6,826 nucleotides of DNA, taken from Burkholderiales bacterium. Its GTDB lineage: Bacteria; Pseudomonadota; Gammaproteobacteria; Burkholderiales; Burkholderiaceae_E. The notes under the pieces are model-generated. The model was not told the origin of the DNA, did no database searches, and was given only the letters and a program-made list of their open reading frames with translations. The first letter of the stretch is position 1. Every line of letters begins with the position of its first letter. The stretch spans positions 1,401,043-1,407,868 of the forward strand of contig CP070753.1 of the NCBI GenBank assembly GCA_020348765.1, given 5' to 3'. Shown one piece after another: positions 1-4,301 of this stretch. The translations under genes were made by a program, and so were the position numbers.

Positions 1-92
1 CCGAGGGCCGCCAGCGTCAACGGCAGTGGAGCGGAACCCCCCCTGGCGGAATCCGGGCGTGCGGCACGGTCCCGAGCGGTTGGACCAGCCAT
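1..92 (-). CDS. Start of a leftward gene cut by the window edge; possible Kup-type K+ transporter
   Basis: An ATG at 92-90 opens a frame that stays open to the window edge, giving 30 codons plus two bases. The visible N-terminus is a polar, arginine-rich stretch of about 20 residues, followed by APLPLTLAALG, which looks like the beginning of a hydrophobic helix. Proteobacterial Kup potassium transporters typically start with a short polar tail and then a very similar 'LP-LTLAALGVVYGDIGTSPLY' first helix, so Kup is the best guess. The diagnostic GDIGTSP part lies outside the window, so this is inference only. A run of seven G bases lies in the early coding part (plus-strand C run 37-43). No good Shine-Dalgarno site is visible ahead of the ATG. 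A weak leftward promoter lies about 40 bases upstream. The gene could equally be another membrane protein, or the frame could be chance. Confidence 0.35.
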   Translation of the reverse strand, partial: MAGPTARDRAARPDSARGGSAPLPLTLAAL

Positions 93-131
93 GCAGACGA
101 TGCGAGAGCCGCAGGAGTCACGGAAGGCCCA

Positions 132-160
132 ATGCTGCGCCGCACCATAAATTTTGTCAA
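132..160 (-). promoter_or_regulatory. Candidate leftward promoter in an AT-rich island
   Basis: On the minus strand a perfect TTGACA -35 box sits at 160-155. After a 17-base spacer comes CAGCAT at 137-132, which matches the TATAAT consensus in only three of six positions. It would start transcription roughly 35-40 bases ahead of the ATG at 92. The -35 is good and the -10 is poor, so it might need an activator or be chance. Confidence 0.25.
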
Positions 161-185
161 CAGAAACTATATTTCACGTTCTGGA
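161..185. promoter_or_regulatory. Nested dyad in the AT-rich island, possible operator
   Basis: A perfect dyad GAAA-CTATA-TTTC spans 163-175. It overlaps a wider arm pair, CAGAA at 161-165 and TTCTG at 179-183. Both lie just upstream of the candidate leftward -35 box at 160-155, where an activator or repressor could act. The arms are short (4-5 bp), so the case rests on position and on the contrast with the GC-rich surroundings. Confidence 0.2.
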
Positions 186-304
186 ATTCACGCCGACTGC
201 GACGCACATCTCGGTGCGGCCGAGGCGTCAGCGACCGGATCGGGGCGACCATGGTGCGACGCGACCTTCGTGCGAGGCACGGTGCCGGAGATGCCGCGCG
301 GGGC

Positions 305-523
305 TCACGCCTCGGTGCCGCCCGCCCCGCCGCCGGGTGGCGGACCCTCCTGGCCCCGATGCCGGTGCGCAAACTGCTCCAGCGCGGACCGGAACTCGGC
401 CTGCATCTGCTCGGTGACCTCGGTGCCGCACTCGTAGCAGCTGTTGGTCATGCGGTCGAACCAGCGGCAGCCGCAAGCGTCACAGGCCAGTTCCGGCGCC
501 CCGGACGGGTTGCGGAAGATCAT
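305..523 (-). CDS. Small two-knuckle zinc-ribbon or rubredoxin-like protein, 72 aa
   Basis: Last gene of the leftward operon. The ATG at 523-521 overlaps the TGA of the preceding gene (ATGA), and a GGGAG site lies 7 bases upstream, so this start is well supported. The protein has two metal-knuckle motifs, CDACG (Cys14, Cys17) and CYECG (Cys29, Cys32), giving C-x2-C-x11-C-x2-C, with an extra Cys19. The rest is a charged helix (about 35-56) and a Pro/Gly-rich tail. Such knuckles bind Zn in zinc ribbons. The spacing is also close to the short rubredoxin-type domain at the C-terminus of rubrerythrins, so iron binding and electron transfer to the neighbouring flavoenzymes cannot be excluded. I do not recognise a named family. 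The tight coupling suggests it works with the preceding protein, the OYE-type reductase, or both. Confidence 0.8.
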   Translation of the reverse strand: MIFRNPSGAPELACDACGCRWFDRMTNSCYECGTEVTEQMQAEFRSALEQFAHRHRGQEGPPPGGGAGGTEA

Positions 524-936
524 CGGCAGGCTCCCATGAACGCGTGGCCCAGCGACTCGAGGAAATCGTCCCAGCCGGCGTCGAGGTCGGCGCAATTGCG
601 GGTCACGAAGAGCAGCATGTCGCCCAGGCGGACCTGTTCGCGCAACAGCGCCAGGCGCTCGGTCGCCGGCACGGCCGCAAGCCGCGGCAGCGCATCGCGC
701 ATGGCGACGAAGACCAGCTCGGCATCGCAGGCCTCGACGCCCTGCCATGTCGCCGCCGCTGCCCGCATGCCCGCGGCGTCGCGCTGCCACACCAGCGCCG
801 AACCGCATCCGCTGCGCCAGGCGTCCTCGCCCAGCAGCATCGCGGCGGTGCCGGTCGCAAGCTCGGTGAACAGCGGCGCGTGATCGTCGAGCACCGCCTG
901 CCAAGCGCCCGCGTCGAGCAGCTCGGTTCCGCTCAC
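520..936 (-). CDS. Unrecognised 138-aa protein, translationally coupled to the reductase
   Basis: The frame is open far upstream, but the likely start is the GTG at 936-934, whose last bases form the TGA stop of the reductase gene (GTGA overlap). There is no clear Shine-Dalgarno site, so translation probably depends on re-initiation after the reductase. The protein begins VSGTELLDAGAWQAVLDDH (first residue Met in the cell). It is rich in Ala and Leu and looks mostly helical, with no signal peptide or membrane segment. It contains Cys44, Cys70, Cys115 and Cys137, not in a CxxC arrangement. The ending WDDFLESLGHAFMGACR is aromatic and acidic. I recognise no family and assign no function. Its fixed place between the reductase and the Cys-rich small protein makes an accessory subunit, an assembly factor or a small catalytic partner reasonable guesses. 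Confidence 0.75.
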   Translation of the reverse strand: MSGTELLDAGAWQAVLDDHAPLFTELATGTAAMLLGEDAWRSGCGSALVWQRDAAGMRAAAATWQGVEACDAELVFVAMRDALPRLAAVPATERLALLREQVRLGDMLLFVTRNCADLDAGWDDFLESLGHAFMGACR

Positions 937-2909
937 AGCCGCACGCCGAGCCAGTAGCCACCGTGGATGGCCCTGGTCAGCCCCTGCGGCACCAGCGCAT
1001 CGCCGCAGCCGTGCACCTCGTCGACCATCCACTCGAGGTCGTGGAACAGCTGCTGGTTCGGCCGCCGCTCGGTCGCCGCGATGACCGTGTCGGCCGCGAG
1101 CACCTGTACGGTGCCGTCCTTGCCGGCCACGCGCACGCCTTGGTCGCCGATCGCCAGCACCCGGGTCGAGGTCAGCGTCGGGATCTTCAGCTCCTGCACC
1201 CACTGCGTGTGCCGCCACTTGAACGACGGCATCACGTCCTCGGCGATGCGCTTGCCGGCCTCGACGATCGTCACCCGGTGCCCCTGCGAGGCCAGTGACT
1301 CGGCCAGCGTCAGCCCGATCTTGCCGGCGCCGAGCACGACGACCCTCTGGCCGGGGGTCACGCTGCCTTCGGCGACGTCGATCGCGTCGACCAGCAGACC
1401 CGGGCGCGACGGTGCCGGCAGCATCTCGGTGGCGATGCGGGCACCGGTCGCAACCACGGCCACGTCGAACTGGTGCAGCATCGAGCGCATCAGTCTGGGC
1501 TCGACGACGGTGTTCAGGCGCAGCTCGATGCCGAGCTTGTTCGCCATCACGCCGTAGTAGCGGACGATGTCGAGCAGGTCCTCGCGGTGGGCGAGATCGT
1601 TGTTGCCATAGCCGAGCAGCTGGCCGCCGATGCGGCCCGACTTCTCGAACACGGTGACCTCGTGGCCGCGCTGGCGCGCAGCGATCGCGCACTCCATGCC
1701 GGCCGGGCCGGCGCCGATCACCATGATCCGCTTGGACACCGCGGCCGGCGTGATCCCGTACTCCGGCTCGACCTCGTGGCCGAGCGCCGGATTGATGGTG
1801 CAGGTGTAGGGCAGATCACGGAACAGCCGCGACAGGCAGTTCAGCGAGCCGATGCAGCGCCGCACCTCGCCATCGCGCCCCTCGGCGATCTTGTGCACCA
1901 TCTGCGGGTCCGACAGCAGCGGCCGGCACACCTCCCACAGGTCGAACTCGCCGTTCTCGATGCAGGCATTGGCCATCCCGGGGTCGGGCAGCCGCACGCC
2001 GAACGTGATCGGCACCTGCGGCAGCAACTTCTTCGCCCGCGCCGCCAGGTAGTTCCAGTGCCCGGGCGGGATGTCGCGTCCGATCGAGGACTCGGGCGCT
2101 TCCTGCCAGCCGACCGTGACGCTGATCATGTCGACGCCGCACTCGGCCGCCTGCTGCATCAGCTCGAGGCACTCGTCCTCGCTGTTGCCGCCCCAGCGGT
2201 CCATCAGTTCGGTGCCGTTCAGGCGCACGATCAGCGGGTTGTCCGGTGTCGCGTCCTTGATCTCGCGGATCATCTCGCGCATGAAGCGGCCGCGGTTCTC
2301 GATGCTGCCGCCGTATTCGTCGCTGCGCTGGTTGGTGAACTTCGAGCAGAAGTTGGCCAGCAGGTAGCCCATGAAACTGGTGATCTCGGTGCCGTCGAAG
2401 CCGGCGCGAACCGCTCGCCTGGCCGCCTCGGCATGCTCGCGAATCGTCTGCCGGATCTGCTCCTTGGTCAGCGCGCGCGGCGGGCGGAAGTGCGGCAGCG
2501 TCTGCGGGATCACCGAAGGCTGCACGCAGTAGCCGAGGTCGATGCCGCCGTAGCGGCCCGCGTGCAGGATCTGCTGGATCGCCACCGCCCCGGCGTCATG
2601 GATGAACCCGGCGATCTCCTCGAACTGCGGCAGGAACCGGTCGTCGAACAGCGCCAGCTGGCGGAAGTAGGCCTTGCCCTCGCCGCGCGGGTCCGGATAG
2701 GCGCCCTGGTTGGTGATGATGCCGCAGCCGGTGCTGGCGATGACCCGGGTGCGAGCCAGCTCGCGCGCGCTGATCCTGCCGTCGCGCTCGTTGTAGTTCG
2801 AGACGCAGCAGGCGCCGTACTTGATGCGGTTCTGCAGCGTGAAGCGTCCCCACCGGTACGGCTGGAACAGCTTGGACAGCCGGTGCACGCCCGGCTTCTC
2901 GTCGCCCAT
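933..2909 (-). CDS. Old Yellow Enzyme/2,4-dienoyl-CoA reductase-type NAD(P)H flavoenzyme (FMN, Fe-S, FAD)
   Basis: A 658-residue protein with the layout of FadH, trimethylamine dehydrogenase and 2-naphthoyl-CoA reductase. It has an N-terminal FMN-binding TIM barrel (about 10-340: LFQPYRWGRFTLQNR, HAGRYGG at 116-122, DEYGGSIENR near 197-206), a short iron-sulfur segment (352-370), then two nucleotide-binding folds (GAGPAG near 399-404; GAGKIG near 526-531) with VVATGA at 485-490. FadH is about 670 residues, so this length is normal. Two oddities: the cluster motif reads C-I-G-S-L-N-C then C after 11 residues, with Ser355 where the second cluster Cys is expected; and the barrel motif is EITSFMGYL, lacking the His/Asn pair of classical OYEs (E. 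coli FadH lacks it too). In this operon the likely substrate is the hydroxylated aryl-CoA made by the monooxygenase, but that is inference. The start is Met at 2909 with a GAGGAG site 6 bases ahead; a GTG at 3020 would add 37 repeat-encoded residues. Confidence 0.9.
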   Translation of the reverse strand: MGDEKPGVHRLSKLFQPYRWGRFTLQNRIKYGACCVSNYNERDGRISARELARTRVIASTGCGIITNQGAYPDPRGEGKAYFRQLALFDDRFLPQFEEIAGFIHDAGAVAIQQILHAGRYGGIDLGYCVQPSVIPQTLPHFRPPRALTKEQIRQTIREHAEAARRAVRAGFDGTEITSFMGYLLANFCSKFTNQRSDEYGGSIENRGRFMREMIREIKDATPDNPLIVRLNGTELMDRWGGNSEDECLELMQQAAECGVDMISVTVGWQEAPESSIGRDIPPGHWNYLAARAKKLLPQVPITFGVRLPDPGMANACIENGEFDLWEVCRPLLSDPQMVHKIAEGRDGEVRRCIGSLNCLSRLFRDLPYTCTINPALGHEVEPEYGITPAAVSKRIMVIGAGPAGMECAIAARQRGHEVTVFEKSGRIGGQLLGYGNNDLAHREDLLDIVRYYGVMANKLGIELRLNTVVEPRLMRSMLHQFDVAVVATGARIATEMLPAPSRPGLLVDAIDVAEGSVTPGQRVVVLGAGKIGLTLAESLASQGHRVTIVEAGKRIAEDVMPSFKWRHTQWVQELKIPTLTSTRVLAIGDQGVRVAGKDGTVQVLAADTVIAATERRPNQQLFHDLEWMVDEVHGCGDALVPQGLTRAIHGGYWLGVRL

Positions 2910-2981
2910 CATTCGCTCCTCGTATCGCTGGTCGTGCCGCGGGTCGTGTCGCTGATCGTATCGCCGATCGTATCGCTGATC
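2910..2981. repeat. Six-unit 12-bp tandem repeat ahead of the reductase gene
   Basis: Six 12-bp units run head to tail at 2970-2981, 2958-2969, 2946-2957, 2934-2945, 2922-2933 and 2910-2921. On the minus strand the first is GATCAGCGATAC, and the others differ at one to several positions. The last, most diverged unit is GAGGAGCGAATG, which is the ribosome binding site and first ATG of the reductase gene. Read in the reductase frame, the units encode a D-x-R-Y/H tetrapeptide repeat, which would be an Arg/Asp-rich tail if translation began at the GTG at 3020. I favour a non-coding or leader role, since homologous enzymes start close to the LFQPYRWG barrel motif. Confidence 0.75.
2916..2921 (-). 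promoter_or_regulatory. Ribosome binding site that decides the reductase start
   Basis: The minus strand reads GAGGAG (2921-2916) followed by CGA and two consecutive ATG codons at 2912-2910 and 2909-2907. Spacing is 3 bases to the first ATG and 6 to the second, so the second is preferred. The upstream GTG at 3020-3018 has no comparable site. Confidence 0.6.
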
Positions 2982-3053
2982 GCGGCGCGGCGGCGCAAGC
3001 GGATTCGTGTCGAAAGGCACGTCTCGTCCCGGCCCTGCGGACGGCGCATCGCG

Positions 3054-4181
3054 TCAGCCGACATGCCGACGGTACTCCGCCATGAAACGCGGCGCCTGCC
3101 GCTCGAGCTTCGCCTCGCCGATGCGTCCGGTCCGGGTCATGTACGAGTAGGCGAACTCGTACGGCGTCAGCGTCATCAGCTCGGCCATGCCCTCGTACCA
3201 GCGCAGGCTGGCGTCGGCCGCGGCGACGATCTTCTCCATCGGCGGCCGCCTGAGCGCTTCGAAGCGGGCGAACACGGCCTGCAGGTCCTCGCCGGCCTCG
3301 CGGAAGGCCCGGGCCAGCGCGAGCGCGTCCTCCATCGCCAGGCGGGTGCCCGAGCCGATCGAGAAGTGCGCGGTGCGCAGCGCGTCGCCCATCAGAACCG
3401 TGTTGCCGTGATACCAGCGGTCGTTCCAGATCGCAGGAAACTGGCGCCAGTGCGAGTTGTTGCTGACGATCGGGTGGCCGTCGAGGTCGGGCGCGAACAC
3501 GGCCTCGCAGTAGCGCATCGTCTGCTCGGCATCCATATCGGCGAACCCGGCCCGCTCCCAGGTGGGCAGGTCGACCTCGACCAGGAAGGTGCTCATGCGC
3601 GGGCTGTAGCGGTAGTGGTGCGCGCAGAAGACCCCGTCGGCACTGGTGCGGAAGGTCAGCGTCAGGCTGTCGAACACCTGGCTGGTGCCATACCAGATGA
3701 ACTTGTTCGAGTGCGTGACGATCCGGGTGTGGAAGTCCGAACCGTGCAGCTGGCGCACCAGCGAGTTGACGCCGTCGGCACCGACGACGACGTCGGCTTC
3801 GGCGAGCGCATCGAGCGCGTCGAGCCCGGTCTCGTATCGAATGTCCACGCCCTGGCCCTCGGCCCGGGCCTGCAGCAAATTCAGCAGCTCGAGCCGGCCG
3901 ACCGCGGCGAAGCCGTTGCCGTCGATCGGGATGCGCGTGTCGCGGTGCACGATGGTCAGGTCGGGCCAGGTTTCCATGTGCGGCATCAGGTAGTCGAACA
4001 TGGCCGGGTCGTCGGTCTGCAGGAACTCGAGCGCACGGTCGGAGAAGACCACGCCGAAGCCCCAGGTGACCGAGCGCCGGTTGCGCTCGAAGACGGTCAC
4101 CTGGTGGCGCGGGTCGATGCGCTTGATCAGGTCGGCGAAGTACAGGCCGGCAGGGCCGCCGCCGACGATGCTGATTCTCAT
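3054..4181 (-). CDS. Salicylyl-CoA 5-hydroxylase-like FAD monooxygenase
   Basis: A 375-residue group A flavin monooxygenase. Visible motifs are the FAD-binding GGGPAG at 7-12, the NAD(P)H/FAD 'DG' motif GADGVNS at 134-140, and the FAD ribityl-binding segment MGDALRTAHFSIGSG at 264-278. The AHFSIGSGT version of the last motif is characteristic of salicylyl-CoA 5-hydroxylase (SdgC of Streptomyces) and of the N-terminal half of the 2-aminobenzoyl-CoA monooxygenase/reductase group. These enzymes use NAD(P)H and O2 to hydroxylate the ring of an aryl-CoA thioester in the cytoplasm. The protein ends about where the fused enzymes pass into their OYE domain, and a separate OYE-type gene follows, so this looks like a split version. 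The upstream ligase supports an aryl-CoA substrate, with salicylyl-CoA the best guess. The ATG at 4181 has only a weak GGAAG site about 10 bases upstream. Its stop is 144 bases from the preferred reductase start. Confidence 0.9.
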   Translation of the reverse strand: MRISIVGGGPAGLYFADLIKRIDPRHQVTVFERNRRSVTWGFGVVFSDRALEFLQTDDPAMFDYLMPHMETWPDLTIVHRDTRIPIDGNGFAAVGRLELLNLLQARAEGQGVDIRYETGLDALDALAEADVVVGADGVNSLVRQLHGSDFHTRIVTHSNKFIWYGTSQVFDSLTLTFRTSADGVFCAHHYRYSPRMSTFLVEVDLPTWERAGFADMDAEQTMRYCEAVFAPDLDGHPIVSNNSHWRQFPAIWNDRWYHGNTVLMGDALRTAHFSIGSGTRLAMEDALALARAFREAGEDLQAVFARFEALRRPPMEKIVAAADASLRWYEGMAELMTLTPYEFAYSYMTRTGRIGEAKLERQAPRFMAEYRRHVG

Positions 4182-4296
4182 GGCGTCGCTGCTTCCATCC
4201 CGTCGCTACCTTACTGGCTGCGTCGCCGCACTCATCTTTTCGTCTTCTGCCATGGTGTCGCTGCTCGCAGGGCCCCGCCGCTCGCTGGTGTCGCTA
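4182..4296. repeat. Four dispersed GGYGTCGCTR elements in the ligase-monooxygenase gap
   Basis: On the plus strand, GGTGTCGCTA (4287-4296), GGTGTCGCTG (4254-4263), CCCGTCGCTA (4199-4208) and GGCGTCGCTG (4182-4191) lie in a 120-base gap. On the coding strand three of the four are followed at once by an ATG: 4253, 4198, and the monooxygenase ATG at 4181. Two of these ATGs open mini-frames: 15 codons ending at 4206 (MAEDEKMSAATQPVR) and 6 codons (MEAATP) whose TGA overlaps the monooxygenase ATG. The same 9-mer GTGTCGCTG recurs at 2946-2954 in the tandem repeat ahead of the reductase. Leader peptides, regulator sites or relics of duplication are all possible. The core hexamer also occurs in coding sequence, so significance is uncertain. 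Confidence 0.4.
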
Positions 4297-4301
4297 CGCG
4301 G

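Larger units (their letters stand above)
93..304. other. Non-coding gap between the operon end and the left-edge gene
   Basis: No convincing gene was found in these 212 bases on either strand; the open frames crossing it are arginine- and proline-rich shadows typical of GC-rich DNA. It is the 3' flank of the leftward operon and would hold its terminator, but I see no classic GC-rich hairpin followed by a T run on the minus strand. A short palindrome GGCACGGTGCC lies at 276-286, with a loop too small to be a convincing terminator. An AT-rich island at about 145-190 stands out from the surrounding GC-rich sequence and is described separately. Confidence 0.5.

Noticed and set aside
276..286. GGCACGGTGCC palindrome as the operon terminator
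   Set aside because: The loop would be a single base and there is no T run after it on the minus strand.
26..883. Long plus-strand frame of 285 codons
   Set aside because: Arg/Ser/Ala-rich composition without any domain, no ribosome site, and it lies opposite two coupled minus-strand genes; a GC-rich shadow.
937..1692. A 390-residue frame extending the 138-aa protein upstream
   Set aside because: The upstream part is antisense-like Arg/Ala/Gly low-complexity sequence in another frame of the reductase gene, which is clearly coding in this stretch.
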